A stretch of DNA of 64,000 bases, taken from the NCBI RefSeq assembly GCF_001422285.1, contig NZ_LMMO01000001.1:1-64000 (forward strand). Direction: 5' to 3'. Below the pieces are notes generated by a model that had not been told where the DNA came from, did not search any database, and was given only the letters and a program-made list of their open reading frames with translations. Made by a program: the position numbers and the translations under genes. Position 1 is the first letter of the stretch; every line of letters starts with the position of its first letter. The stretch is from Frigoribacterium sp. Leaf263. Lineage in GTDB: Bacteria; Actinomycetota; Actinomycetes; Actinomycetales; Microbacteriaceae. Of the stretch, positions 17,653 to 26,873 are shown one piece after another.

Positions 17653-18891
17653 ATGGTCGACCGTCGCATCCCCAAGCTCCACGACCTCGCGCCGCTGATG
17701 CAGTTCAAGAAGCCCACCTTCGACCTGAAGGCCAAGCGGCTCCGCGAGGCGCTGACCATCGAGGACCTGCGGAGGATCGCGAAGCGCCGCACGCCGACCG
17801 CCGCGTTCGACTACACCGACGGGTCGGCCGAGGCCGAGATCTCGCTGCGCCGGGCCCGGCAGGCGTTCCGCGACGTCCAGTTCAACCCGGCGATCCTCCA
17901 CGACGTCGCCACCGTCGACACGGGCTGGGACGTGCTCGGCAAGCGGGTCGAGCAGCCGTTCGGCATCGCCCCGACGGGCTTCACCCGGATGATGCAGACC
18001 GAGGGCGAGAAGGCCGGCGCCGCGGCGGCCGCCGCCGCCGGGATCCCGTTCAGCCTGTCGACGATGGGCACCGCCAGCGTCGAGGACGTCGCGGAGGCGG
18101 CACCCGGGGGCCGCAACTGGTTCCAGCTCTACATGTGGAAGGACCGCGACCGCTCGATGGCCCTCGTCGACCGCGCGGCGGCCGCGGGCTTCGACACCCT
18201 GCTCGTCACGGTCGACGTGCCGGTGGCCGGAGCGCGCCTCCGCGATTCGCGCAACGGCATGACCATCCCGCCGTCGCTGACGCCGAAGACGATCATCGAC
18301 GCCCTGCCGCGCCCGTGGTGGTGGGTCGACTTCCTCACGACCGAGCCGCTCGCCTTCGCGTCGCTCGACCGCTGGTCGGGCACCGTGGCCGAGCTGCTGA
18401 ACACCATGTTCGACCCGACGGTGACCTACGACGATCTGGCGTGGATCAAGTCGCAGTGGCCCGGCAAGCTCGTCGTGAAGGGCGTGCAGACCGTCGACGA
18501 CGCGCGCCGGGTGACCGACCTCGGCGTCGACGCCCTGATCCTCTCCAACCACGGCGGCCGTCAGCTCGACCGGGCGCCCATCCCGTTCCACCTGCTGCCC
18601 GACGTCGTCCGCGAGGTCGGCGGCGACACCGAGGTGCACCTCGACACGGGCATCATGTCGGGCGCCGACATCGTCGCCGCGGTCGCCCTCGGCGCGCGCT
18701 TCACGCTGATCGGCCGCGCCTACCTCTACGGGCTCATGGCGGGCGGGCGCGAGGGGGTGGACCGGGCCATCGAGATCCTGTCGGTCGAGATCGCGCGCAC
18801 GATGCGCCTCCTGGGCGTGAACTCCCTCGACGAGCTCGAGCCGAGGCACGTCACCCAGCTCGAGCGCCTCGTGCCCCGGGCCCGCGGCTGA
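17653..18891 (+). CDS. lldD: FMN-dependent L-lactate dehydrogenase (alpha-hydroxy acid oxidase family)
   Basis: 412 residues. The FMN-binding TIM barrel shows [58 protein letters not shown], the catalytic His/Arg pair in [11 protein letters not shown] (His300, Arg303), and [18 protein letters not shown] with [12 protein letters not shown]. Family members oxidise L-lactate to pyruvate. As the last gene of the rhamnose operon it would convert the L-lactate made by the RhaW half of the preceding aldolase fusion. AAAGGA lies about nine bases before the ATG. Confidence 0.9.
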   Translation: MVDRRIPKLHDLAPLMQFKKPTFDLKAKRLREALTIEDLRRIAKRRTPTAAFDYTDGSAEAEISLRRARQAFRDVQFNPAILHDVATVDTGWDVLGKRVEQPFGIAPTGFTRMMQTEGEKAGAAAAAAAGIPFSLSTMGTASVEDVAEAAPGGRNWFQLYMWKDRDRSMALVDRAAAAGFDTLLVTVDVPVAGARLRDSRNGMTIPPSLTPKTIIDALPRPWWWVDFLTTEPLAFASLDRWSGTVAELLNTMFDPTVTYDDLAWIKSQWPGKLVVKGVQTVDDARRVTDLGVDALILSNHGGRQLDRAPIPFHLLPDVVREVGGDTEVHLDTGIMSGADIVAAVALGARFTLIGRAYLYGLMAGGREGVDRAIEILSVEIARTMRLLGVNSLDELEPRHVTQLERLVPRARG

Positions 18892-18930
18892 CCCGTGCCC
18901 TTGCTCGTGCCCGTGCTCGTGCCTCGGGCT

Positions 18931-18996
18931 GCGACGGGTTCCCGTCATCCGTGGCGGGTCAGCGCCGACCTGCCACGGACGACACGGACCCGCCGC
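18931..18996. repeat. 66-base palindromic element, copy B (right edge of rhamnose locus)
   Basis: Arms 18931-18963 and 18964-18996 abut and pair at 26 of 33 positions. Sequence and layout match copy A at 4447-4508 (shared GGGTTCCCGTC, GTGGCGG-TCAGCGC-GACC-GCCACGG, GACACG-ACCCGCC). It begins 40 bases after the lldD stop. Probable terminator of the rhamnose operon. Confidence 0.7.
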
Positions 18997-19079
18997 ATCG
19001 CAGGACGCCCAGCGAACCCGAGGCGAGCCGAGGAGGCGCGGTGTGCGTCACACGCCCCCGCATCGTCCACAATGGGGCC

Positions 19080-21740
19080 GTGACCGACATCGAGACATCG
19101 AGACGTGCCGACGGCAGCAGCCGTGATGACATCCGCGGGGCCGTCGACGGCGACCTGCGCGGCGACGTGAGCTTCCTCGGCAGCCTGCTCGGGCGCGTGC
19201 TGCGCGAGTCCGGCTCCGACGACCTGTTCCGCGACGTCGAGGCGGTGCGGGCCGCCGTCATCGCCGCGTACGAGGGGGCCGGCGGCGCCTCGCTGGACGA
19301 CGCGCAGGCCATCGTCGACGGCCTCGACCAGGAACGCGCCGAGCAGGTCGCCCGGGCCTTCACCTGCTACTTCCACCTCAGCAACCTCGCCGAAGAGCAC
19401 CACCGCGTCCGCGTGCTGCGTCGGCGCGGCAGCGCGCAGCGCACGGCCTCCGACTCGGTCGCCGACACGCTGCAGCAGCTCGTCGCCGAGGTGGGCGCCG
19501 ACGAGGCCTCGAAGCGCCTGAGCGACCTCCGCTTCCACCCCGTGCTCACCGCGCACCCGACCGAGGCCCGGCGTCGAGCCGTCGCGTCGACGATCCGCCG
19601 CATCAGCGACCTGATGGACGAGCGAGACCGGCTGCAGAACGACATCGCCGTCGCCGAGGCCGAGCGCCGCCTCCTCGAGGAGGTCGACACGCTCTGGCGC
19701 ACCTCGCCGCTGCGCACCACGCGCCCCACCCCGCTCGACGAGGTCCGAACGGCGATGAGCGTCTTCGACCAGACCCTCTTCGAGATCGTGCCGCAGGTGT
19801 ACCGACTGCTCGACGACCGCCTCCTCGGCGACCGGGCCGGCCGCGAGCCGGCCGTCGCCCCGGCGTTCCTCCGACTCGGCAGCTGGATCGGCGGCGACCG
19901 CGACGGCAACCCGCACGTCACGGCCGAGGTCACCCGGCAGGCCGCCGACATCGCCGCCGAGCACGTGCTGCTCGGTCTGCACCGTGCCGCGTCGCGGGTG
20001 GGTGCGACCCTCACGCTCGACGAGGCCGACACCCCCGCCGATGCGACTCTGCTCGCCCTCGCCGAGGCCCAGCGGGCGCTCGACCCCGAGCTCGCGTCGA
20101 GCATCGGCGTCCGCTCGCCGAACGAGACGCACCGTCGGGTGCTGCTCTTCGTGGCGGCCCGCATCGAGGCGACCCGTCGCGACGGCGACCCGCTCGGCTA
20201 CGACGCGCCCGAGCAGCTGCTCGCCGACCTCCGCGTCGTGCAGCACTCGCTGCGGGCGGCCGGGGCGCATCGCGCCGCGAACGGCGAGCTGCAGGGACTC
20301 GTCTGGCAGGTCGAGACCTTCGGGTTCCACCTCGCCGAGCTCGAGGTCCGTCAGCACTCGCAGGTGCACCGCACGGCGCTCGCCGAGCTGCGCGCCGGCG
20401 GTGAGACGAGCCCGATGACCGACGAGGTCCTCGCCGTCTTCCGCACCATCAAGGACCTGCAGGTGCGGTACGGGGTGCGTGCCGCCTCCCGGTACATCGT
20501 GTCGTTCACGCAGTCGTCCGCCGACCTCGCGAACGTGCACGAGCTGGCCGCGTACGCGCTCGGGTCGGCCGAGGCCGCACCCGTGCTCGACGTCGTGCCC
20601 CTGTTCGAGACGTTCGCCGACCTCGAGGCGAGCACGCGCATCCTCGAGGAGGCGCTGGCCACCGAGGTCGTGCAGCGTCGCCTCGCGGAGACGGGCCGCC
20701 GACTCGAGGTCATGCTCGGCTACTCCGACTCGTCGAAGGACGTCGGGCCGGTGTCGGCGACGTTCGCCCTGTACGACGCGCAGGCGCGCATCGCCGACTG
20801 GGCGGCCGCGAACGACATCACCCTGACGCTGTTCCACGGACGGGGCGGCGCCCTGGGCCGCGGGGGCGGTCCGGCGAACGAGGCCGTGCTGGCTCAGCCG
20901 CCGCACTCGGTCGACGGCCGCTTCAAGATCACCGAGCAGGGCGAGGTCATCGTCGCCCAGTACGGCAACCAGGCGATCGGCGCCCGGCACCTCGAGCAGA
21001 TGGCCGCCGCCACGCTGCTGGCCTCGAGCCCGTCGAACGAGTCCGAGAACGCCGAGGCCGCCGCCCGCTTCGCCGACGTCGTCACCACCATGGACGAGGC
21101 GTCCCGCGCTGCGTTCTTCGGACTGGTCAAGGCCGAGGGCTTCGCGTCGTGGTTCGCCGCCGTCACCCCGATGGAGGAGGTGGGCCTGCTCGCCCTCGGC
21201 TCACGCCCGGCCCGTCGCGGTCTCTCGGTCGAGTCGCTCGAAGACCTGCGGGCCATCCCGTGGGTGTTCGCCTGGACCCAGGCCCGCATCAACCTCGCCG
21301 GCTGGTACGGGCTCGGCTCGGCCCTCGCGGCCGTCGGCGACGTCGACCTGCTGCGCGATGCGTACAAGACGTGGCCGCTGTTCCGCACGATGGTGAAGAA
21401 CGTCGAGCTGTCGCTGGCGAAGACCGACGGGCACATCGCCCGCGAGTACCTCGGCCTCGCCGAGCGCGACGACCTCGCCGGCGCCGTGCTCGACGAGATG
21501 GCGCTCACCCGCGAGTGGGTGCTGAAGGTCAGCGAGCACGCCGAGGTGCTCGACGGTCGCCCCGTGCTCAGCCGGTCGGTGCGTCTGCGCAGCCCGTACG
21601 TCGACGCGCTGTCGCTGCTGCAGCTGCGGGCGCTCCGGTCGATCCGCGTGAACGGCGGAGGCGACCCGGCCGATGCCGACCACCGCCTCCTCCTGCTCAC
21701 CGTGAACGGGATCGCCGCCGGGCTGCAGAACACGGGCTGA
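19080..21740 (+). CDS. ppc: Phosphoenolpyruvate carboxylase
   Basis: 886 residues, normal for the family. The catalytic His is in VLTAHPTEARRRA (His159). The glycine-rich FHGRGGALGRGGGPANEAV carries catalytic residues. FRTMVKNVELSLAKTD and the C-terminal LLTVNGIAAGLQNTG are hallmark sequences. The enzyme makes oxaloacetate from PEP and bicarbonate. The start choice: CACAAT (19068-19073) lies six bases before GTG 19080, predicting a leaderless message. An in-frame GTG at 19041 behind AGGAGG is the alternative and would add 13 residues. It stands alone between the rhamnose locus and a convergent gene. Confidence 0.96.
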   Translation: MTDIETSRRADGSSRDDIRGAVDGDLRGDVSFLGSLLGRVLRESGSDDLFRDVEAVRAAVIAAYEGAGGASLDDAQAIVDGLDQERAEQVARAFTCYFHLSNLAEEHHRVRVLRRRGSAQRTASDSVADTLQQLVAEVGADEASKRLSDLRFHPVLTAHPTEARRRAVASTIRRISDLMDERDRLQNDIAVAEAERRLLEEVDTLWRTSPLRTTRPTPLDEVRTAMSVFDQTLFEIVPQVYRLLDDRLLGDRAGREPAVAPAFLRLGSWIGGDRDGNPHVTAEVTRQAADIAAEHVLLGLHRAASRVGATLTLDEADTPADATLLALAEAQRALDPELASSIGVRSPNETHRRVLLFVAARIEATRRDGDPLGYDAPEQLLADLRVVQHSLRAAGAHRAANGELQGLVWQVETFGFHLAELEVRQHSQVHRTALAELRAGGETSPMTDEVLAVFRTIKDLQVRYGVRAASRYIVSFTQSSADLANVHELAAYALGSAEAAPVLDVVPLFETFADLEASTRILEEALATEVVQRRLAETGRRLEVMLGYSDSSKDVGPVSATFALYDAQARIADWAAANDITLTLFHGRGGALGRGGGPANEAVLAQPPHSVDGRFKITEQGEVIVAQYGNQAIGARHLEQMAAATLLASSPSNESENAEAAARFADVVTTMDEASRAAFFGLVKAEGFASWFAAVTPMEEVGLLALGSRPARRGLSVESLEDLRAIPWVFAWTQARINLAGWYGLGSALAAVGDVDLLRDAYKTWPLFRTMVKNVELSLAKTDGHIAREYLGLAERDDLAGAVLDEMALTREWVLKVSEHAEVLDGRPVLSRSVRLRSPYVDALSLLQLRALRSIRVNGGGDPADADHRLLLLTVNGIAAGLQNTG

Positions 21741-21789
21741 TCCGACGAGCGGGCTCGCGAGCACCGGGCGCTTCCGCCTGAGCCTCGAT

Positions 21790-21845
21790 CGAGTGGTCCG
21801 AGAATGCTCTTCGCGGTCGTGGGAAGAGCATCTTCCGACCACTCG
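21790..21845. terminator. Long hairpin between convergent ppc and DUF6314 genes
   Basis: 22-base arms (21790-21811 and 21824-21845), 19 of 22 paired, 12-base loop. The arm begins CGAGTGGTC and ends ATGCTCTT. Placement between convergent stops suggests a two-way terminator. The rest of 21741-21942 holds nothing else that I can recognise. Confidence 0.6.
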
Positions 21846-21942
21846 AGGCACGAGGCAGGGGGTGGCACGCGGGCGGCGCGACGCGGGCGTTGCGACGCGA
21901 CGCAGCGCCGCGCGGGCGAGGCGAGCGACGCGCGAGCGCCCG

Positions 21943-22371
21943 TCAGGGGGCGCGCGTGTAGGTCGTGACGGCGTCGTACGACTTGGCCGGGCCGCGCACC
22001 GTCCACCGCTCGACGAACGACGTGGGCGACAGGACGCGCGTCTCGACGAGGTAGTCGTCGGGAGCGCACGGATGCCGCGCCTCCCAGGCTCCCGCTCGCA
22101 GGTCGAGGTCGACGAAGTGCCGTCCGTCGGCGAACCGGACGTCGAGCGACCCGTCCGCCCGCGGGTGATACGTGAGCCGTCGACCCGCGGAGGCGCGGTG
22201 CGAGCCCCGCACGACCTCCCCCTCCTCGACGTACGAGGCGGGTCGTTCGGGGTCGTCGCCCGCCGCCTCGACGACCGCGGTCCCCGTGAAGACGGTCTCG
22301 TCGCCGACGAGCCGATCGACGACGCGGCGCTCGACGCGCCAGCGGCCGAGCAGCAGCGCGAGGGTGTCCAT
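21943..22371 (-). CDS. DUF6314 family protein
   Basis: 142 residues: LALLLGRWRVERRVVDRL at the N-terminus, then VFTGTAVVEA, SYVEEGEVV, RRLTYHPRADGSLDVRFADGRHFVDLDL and HPCAPDDYLVETRVLS. The alternating beta pattern suggests a lipocalin-like barrel; function unknown. The frame is open 19 codons further up, but the ATG at 22371 fits the domain and has GACACT six bases before it, consistent with a leaderless start. It diverges from the sensor kinase gene. Confidence 0.75.
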   Translation of the reverse strand: MDTLALLLGRWRVERRVVDRLVGDETVFTGTAVVEAAGDDPERPASYVEEGEVVRGSHRASAGRRLTYHPRADGSLDVRFADGRHFVDLDLRAGAWEARHPCAPDDYLVETRVLSPTSFVERWTVRGPAKSYDAVTTYTRAP

Positions 22372-22516
22372 CCGTCCAGTGTCGCGCACGCGCGATCCCG
22401 TGGTTCCGCGGTCGGTCCGCGGTGCCACGCAGGGGCCGGTGCCGTCGAGCCGTCCGCGCGCGAACTCCGACCTTCGGTCGATCCGGCGGGCCGGGCGCCC
22501 TCCTTAGGCTCGGGGC

Positions 22517-23836
22517 ATGACCTCCTCGGCATCGACACCCCACGCGGCGCCGGTCGCGCCGTCGCTCCCGGCGGCGCCGCCGGCCCCGGCGCCCGTCCCG
22601 CCGGCCCCGCCGCGGCGTCCCGCGACCGGTGCGGGGCCCGGCCGCGCGCACCTGTCCCGGGCACGGCGCGTCTGGGCCGAGACCTGGCGACTCGGCCTCG
22701 CGACGCTGGTGGGCCTCCTGGCCTTCGCGCTCGTCTGGCCCGAGACGGCCACCGCCGACTGGAGCGACGCCCGGCTCGGGCTCGGCATGATGGGCGATCT
22801 CGCCGTCGGTGTCGCCACCCTGGTGCTGGTCGCGTTCCGCCGCCGCGCACCCTTCGTCATCGCGCTGATCCTGGCGGCCTGCGGGGGCGTCTCGACCCTC
22901 GCGACCGGTGCAGCCGTCCTCGGCCTCGTCTCGCTCGCGACCCGTCGCCGCGCTCGCGAGCTGGCGACCGTCGGGCTCGTGTACCTCGCCGCGGGCTGGT
23001 TCTCGGAGTCGGTGATGTTCCCCGCGATGGGCGACTCCCTGCCCGCCTGGCAGCTGCTGCTCAGCGGCGTCGTCCTCTACGCCCTCGTCGTGGCCGTCGG
23101 CGCCGCCATCGGCAGCCGCCGCGACCTGATCGCCTCGCTGCGCGACCGGGCGGTGCTCGCCGAGCACGAGCAGTCCCTCCGCGAAGCGCGGGCCCGCGAC
23201 CTCGAGCGCGGCCGCATCGCCCGCGAGATGCACGACGTGCTGGGGCACCGCCTGTCGCTCGTCGCCCTGCACGCCGGCGCCCTCGAGTACCGCGGTCGCG
23301 AGCTCACCCCCGACGAGGTCGTCGAGACGGCGGGCGTGGTCCGCGACAACGCGCAGTCGGCGCTCAGCGAGCTGCGCGACGTGCTCGGGGTGCTGCGCGA
23401 CCCGTCGGCGTCGGGGGCCTCCGAGGTCACGGAGGTCGCGCCTCCTCAGCCCTCGCTGGCCGACCTGCCCGTCCTGCTCGACGACGCCCGCGCCGCCGGG
23501 ACCGAGGTCTCGGTCGACGTCGACGACCGCACCGCGGCCCGCCTCGTCGAGCTGCCGACGTCGCTCGGACGCCACGCCTACCGCATCGTGCAGGAGGGGC
23601 TGACGAACGCGAGGAGGCACGCCCCGGGTCGACCGGTCGAGGTCGCCCTGTCGGATGCCCCGGGTGAGGGGCTGCGGATCGTCGTGCGGAACCCGATGGC
23701 CGGCGGAGTGACGACCACGCCGGGCCACGGTCTGACCGGGCTGGCCGAGCGGGTCCGACTCGTCGGCGGGACGTTCCGGGCCGGACCCGACGGGCGGGGC
23801 GCGCACGTCGTCGAGGCGGTGCTCCCGTGGAGCTGA
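22517..23836 (+). CDS. NarL-type sensor histidine kinase
   Basis: 439 residues. A Pro/Ala-rich N-terminal tail (PAAPPAPAPVPPAPP), five or six membrane segments between ~60 and 210, then a HisKA_3 dimerisation helix with the phospho-acceptor in RIAREMHDVLGHRLS (His239), and a HATPase_c domain near the end (HAYRIVQEGLTNARRHAPG, GHGLTGLAERVRLVGG). The signal is unknown. TAGGCT (22505-22510) lies six bases before the ATG, so the message may be leaderless. It overlaps the response-regulator gene by ten bases. Confidence 0.9.
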   Translation: MTSSASTPHAAPVAPSLPAAPPAPAPVPPAPPRRPATGAGPGRAHLSRARRVWAETWRLGLATLVGLLAFALVWPETATADWSDARLGLGMMGDLAVGVATLVLVAFRRRAPFVIALILAACGGVSTLATGAAVLGLVSLATRRRARELATVGLVYLAAGWFSESVMFPAMGDSLPAWQLLLSGVVLYALVVAVGAAIGSRRDLIASLRDRAVLAEHEQSLREARARDLERGRIAREMHDVLGHRLSLVALHAGALEYRGRELTPDEVVETAGVVRDNAQSALSELRDVLGVLRDPSASGASEVTEVAPPQPSLADLPVLLDDARAAGTEVSVDVDDRTAARLVELPTSLGRHAYRIVQEGLTNARRHAPGRPVEVALSDAPGEGLRIVVRNPMAGGVTTTPGHGLTGLAERVRLVGGTFRAGPDGRGAHVVEAVLPWS

Positions 23837-24570
23837 CGCCCGCCGCCGCGACCCGCGCCGCCGCGACCCCCGCCTCCGCGCCGATCCGGGTCGTGATCGT
23901 CGACGACGAGATGCTCGTCCGCACCGGGCTGCGGCTGCTGCTCGGCGGGGACCCGGGCATCGAGGTGGTCGGCGAGGCCGGCGACGGACTCGAGGCCGAG
24001 GGCGTCATCGAGCGCACCGAGCCCGACGTCGTGCTGATGGACATCCGGATGCCCCGCTGCGACGGTCTCGTCGCGACCGAGCGCGAGCTGGCTCGGCGCC
24101 CCGATCTCGCCGTGCTGGTGCTCACCACCTTCGACGCCGACGATCTGGTGCTCGCCGCGCTGCGCCACGGGGCCCGGGGGTTCCTCGTGAAGGACACCCC
24201 GCCGCACGAGCTGGTCCAGGCCGTCCGCACCGTCGCGGCGGGCCGGTCGATACTGTCGCCGTCGGTGCTCGACCGGGTGATCGGCGTGGCCGCCGGAAGG
24301 ATCGGCGGGCACGGCGGAACCGCAGTCGATCCGGCCGCCGGTCGCGACGAACGCGATCGCCTCGCCCGCCTCACCGGGCGCGAGACCGACGTGGCGCTCG
24401 CCGTGGCCCGCGGGGCGACGAACGCCGAGATCGCGTCCGAGCTGTACGTCAGCGTCGCCACCGTCAAGACGCACGTCGGACACGTCTACGAGAAGCTCGA
24501 GGTCGACAACCGGGTGCAGGTGGCGCTGCTCGTGCATGCGGCCGGGCGGGGTCCGGCGACGATCGCGTAA
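23827..24570 (+). CDS. LuxR/NarL-type response regulator
   Basis: 247 residues. The receiver domain has VVIVDDEMLVRTGLRLLL, the phosphorylated aspartate in VVLMDIRMP (Asp72) and the conserved lysine in GFLVKDTPP. The C-terminal LuxR helix-turn-helix (LTGRETDVALAVARGATNAEIASELYVS, then VATVKTHV) binds DNA. Partner of the overlapping kinase. GTG 23827 lies within the end of the kinase gene; the first ~17 residues are an Ala/Thr/Pro tail. Targets are unknown; the BMP lipoprotein gene downstream is a candidate by position. Confidence 0.93.
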   Translation: MELTPAAATRAAATPASAPIRVVIVDDEMLVRTGLRLLLGGDPGIEVVGEAGDGLEAEGVIERTEPDVVLMDIRMPRCDGLVATERELARRPDLAVLVLTTFDADDLVLAALRHGARGFLVKDTPPHELVQAVRTVAAGRSILSPSVLDRVIGVAAGRIGGHGGTAVDPAAGRDERDRLARLTGRETDVALAVARGATNAEIASELYVSVATVKTHVGHVYEKLEVDNRVQVALLVHAAGRGPATIA

Positions 24571-24686
24571 CAGCATCGCGCGGAGGTCGACCGCGACGGG
24601 AGCGGCTGCCATGATCATCGGAGGGCCGCCCGCCGTCCGGGTGCCTCGTCTCGAGAGCTCGTCTCGCCCGACCAGGAGGTCGCCCC

Positions 24687-25787
24687 GTGTCTGCCCGCAC
24701 GAATCGCTCGTCGTCCCGTCTCCGCCACCCGCGCCTCCTCGGCTCGGTGGCTCTCTCCGCCGTCGCGCTGATGGCGCTCGCCGCCTGCGCCTCGGCGCCC
24801 ACGTCCGAGGCGGACCCCGCCTCGACCGACTCGACGCACTGCTCGCGCATGGTCACGAACTCGGGTGGCCTCGACGACCGCTCGTTCAACCAGTCGAGCT
24901 GGGCCGGGCTGCAGAAGGCCGAGAAGGAGGACGGCATCGCGGCCGAGGTGCTCGTCTCGACCAACGAGACCGACCTCGCCCCGAACGTCGCGCAGGCGGT
25001 GTCGTCGGGGTGCGGCTTCGTGCTGACCGTGGGCTACGAGCTCGCGCCGGCCACCGAGGAGCAGGCCGCCGCGAACCCCGACATCGACTTCGCGATCGTC
25101 GACGAGACCGTCGAGGGCGACAACGTCAAGCCGATCGTGTTCGACACCGCCCAGGCGTCGTACCTCGCGGGCTACCTCGCGGCGGGGGTCTCGAAGACCG
25201 GCACGGTGGCGACCTTCGGCGGCGGCAACCAGCCCCCGGTGACCCTGTTCATGGACGGCTTCTCCGATGGCGTCGACGCGTACAACGAGGCGCACGGCAC
25301 GACCGTCGCGCTGCTCGGGTGGGACAAGGAGGCGCAGGACGGCTCGTTCACCGGCGACTTCGAAGACGTCAACAAGGGCAAGCAGCTGGCGCAGGCGCTC
25401 ATCGACCAGGGCGCCGACGTGATCATGCCGGTGGCGGGTCAGGTCGGCGAGGGGGCCGCGTCGGCGGCGCTCGACGCGGGCGACGTCTCGGTGGTCTGGG
25501 TCGACAACGACGGGTACGACACGCTGCCCGCCGAGTACCGCCCCATCCTGCTGACCTCGGTCATCAAGGACACCGAGCAGGCCGTCCAGGACATCGCGAT
25601 CTCGTCGGCCGACGGGTCGTTCACGAACGAGCCGTACGTCGGCACGCTCGACAACGACGGCGTCGGCCTCGCACCGTTCCACGACCTCGAGTCGTCGGTG
25701 CCCGCCGAGCTGAGCGGCGAGCTCGACGCCCTGCGTGCCGACATCGTCAGCGGCGCCGTGACGGTGGAGTCGCCGAGCGCTCCGTAG
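24687..25787 (+). CDS. BMP/PnrA-family substrate-binding lipoprotein (probable nucleoside uptake)
   Basis: 366 residues. Signal peptide ending in lipobox LAAC (Cys34), then the BMP fold: MVTNSGGLDDRSFNQSSWAGLQKAEKE, ISSGCGFVLTVGYELA-like region, FDTAQASYLAGYLAAGVSKTG, GGGNQPPVTLFMDGFSDGV. Members bind purine nucleosides or related ligands for an ABC importer; no permease genes lie nearby, so it must use distant partners or act as a sensor component. AGGAGGT ends six bases before GTG 24687. There are 116 bases of spacer after the response regulator. Confidence 0.87.
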   Translation: MSARTNRSSSRLRHPRLLGSVALSAVALMALAACASAPTSEADPASTDSTHCSRMVTNSGGLDDRSFNQSSWAGLQKAEKEDGIAAEVLVSTNETDLAPNVAQAVSSGCGFVLTVGYELAPATEEQAAANPDIDFAIVDETVEGDNVKPIVFDTAQASYLAGYLAAGVSKTGTVATFGGGNQPPVTLFMDGFSDGVDAYNEAHGTTVALLGWDKEAQDGSFTGDFEDVNKGKQLAQALIDQGADVIMPVAGQVGEGAASAALDAGDVSVVWVDNDGYDTLPAEYRPILLTSVIKDTEQAVQDIAISSADGSFTNEPYVGTLDNDGVGLAPFHDLESSVPAELSGELDALRADIVSGAVTVESPSAP

Positions 25788-25839
25788 GCCGCCTCAAGGA
25801 CTCGTTCTCAGCCTTCAGGAGGAGCGGCGCAGCAGAGTC

Positions 25840-25961
25840 TTGACCGCAAGACATAACGATCGGTAGCGTTTCGCGTGTCGCACTCAGGGTGCGGCCTGGG
25901 AATCCGACTGACGAACCGCATCGGCTCTCGCTGCGCTCGCGGTTCATTCGAGGTGTTGTTC
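25840..25961 (+). promoter_or_regulatory. Promoter and structured leader, copy 1
   Basis: -35 TTGACC (25840-25845), 18 bases, -10 TAGCGT (25864-25869). Leader of about 85 bases. Hairpin 1: CGCAC/GTGCG (25879-25883 with 25889-25893). Hairpin 2: GAACCGC/GCGGTTC (25913-25919 with 25939-25945). Ribosome site GAGGT (25950-25954) before GTG 25962. It aligns throughout with copy 2 at 27845-27969, with compensating changes in hairpin 1. Confidence 0.75.
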
Positions 25962-26873
25962 GTGATCCTGCCACGCCGAACGATGTCGAGGGCGGTCCTC
26001 GGCGTAGCCGTCGGTGTCTGTCTGGTCGGTCTGTCCGCCTGTACGAATTCATCGGTGCACGAGGCCGATCTGCCGCTGCCCGAGAAGAATCGGCATCGGT
26101 GGCTGTTGCCGCTCGACCAGTACCAGTGGCCGCTCGTCGATCCTGTCTCCGATGCAGAACAGGTCATCGTCGCATCGTGCCTTTCAAAGGTCGGATATGA
26201 ATGGCGCGTCGTACCGACTGAGGACGGGGCGAGTCCGCAGGAGTCCTGGAGCGACGCCGGCCGCAAACTCTTCTCCGTCGAACTCGCAGAGAAATACGGC
26301 TACGGGAATTCTCCGATGCTGGATCAGGCCCCAGCGCGTATGGACGCGGACCGCGCGAACCGCGCGGTCTCGCAACAGCACCCTGAGGCAGTCGACGCAT
26401 GTTTTGAAGAGGCTGCTCCAATTCTCGGCATCGTGGACGGTTCTGCGTACGACTTGGCTCAACAGATCGGCAACCTCGCTTACGCCGAAGCAGAACAAGC
26501 TGTCGAGGTCCGCGATGCCGCAAGCGACTGGCGAACGTGCATGAAGGATGCTGGCCTGCCCGATCTGCCCGATGTGCCCGAGGAGATGCCCCCGGCGTCG
26601 GTCGACACGGGCGACGACGGCGATGGCATCGATGCTCCCTTCCGAACCGGCGACGAACTCGACGTGCCCGCCGAAGTGCGTCGCGTCGCTGTCGCCGATG
26701 CCACCTGCCGAGACTCCACCGGCTACACGTCGACGTTCTACGACGCGGAGTGGGATGCCCAGGTAGAAGCCATGGGCTCCAGAATCGATGTTCTCGAGCG
26801 TTTCAAGCAGCAGGCCGAAGAGCAGCGTGCTCTCGCCGAGAGGTATCTCGCAGAGAATGCCGTCTCGCAGTGA
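25962..26873 (+). CDS. Four-cysteine lipoprotein, paralog 1
   Basis: 303 residues with lipobox LSAC (Cys27). The mature part opens with a PLDQYQWPLVDP segment, followed by a CLSKVGYEW motif, GRKLFSVELAEKYGYGNS, a second cysteine (DACFEEAAP), WRTCMKDAGLPDLPDVPEEMPP, ATCRDSTGYTS, and a charged C-terminal helix likely to form a coiled coil. Four non-lipobox cysteines are conserved in all three paralogs here. GTG 25962 fits GAGGTG upstream; ATG 25983 is possible but would shorten the signal sequence. I know no function; similar proteins with a YGYG motif occur beside peptidoglycan-binding/ABC export genes in other actinobacteria. The next gene overlaps by four bases. Confidence 0.72.
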   Translation: MILPRRTMSRAVLGVAVGVCLVGLSACTNSSVHEADLPLPEKNRHRWLLPLDQYQWPLVDPVSDAEQVIVASCLSKVGYEWRVVPTEDGASPQESWSDAGRKLFSVELAEKYGYGNSPMLDQAPARMDADRANRAVSQQHPEAVDACFEEAAPILGIVDGSAYDLAQQIGNLAYAEAEQAVEVRDAASDWRTCMKDAGLPDLPDVPEEMPPASVDTGDDGDGIDAPFRTGDELDVPAEVRRVAVADATCRDSTGYTSTFYDAEWDAQVEAMGSRIDVLERFKQQAEEQRALAERYLAENAVSQ

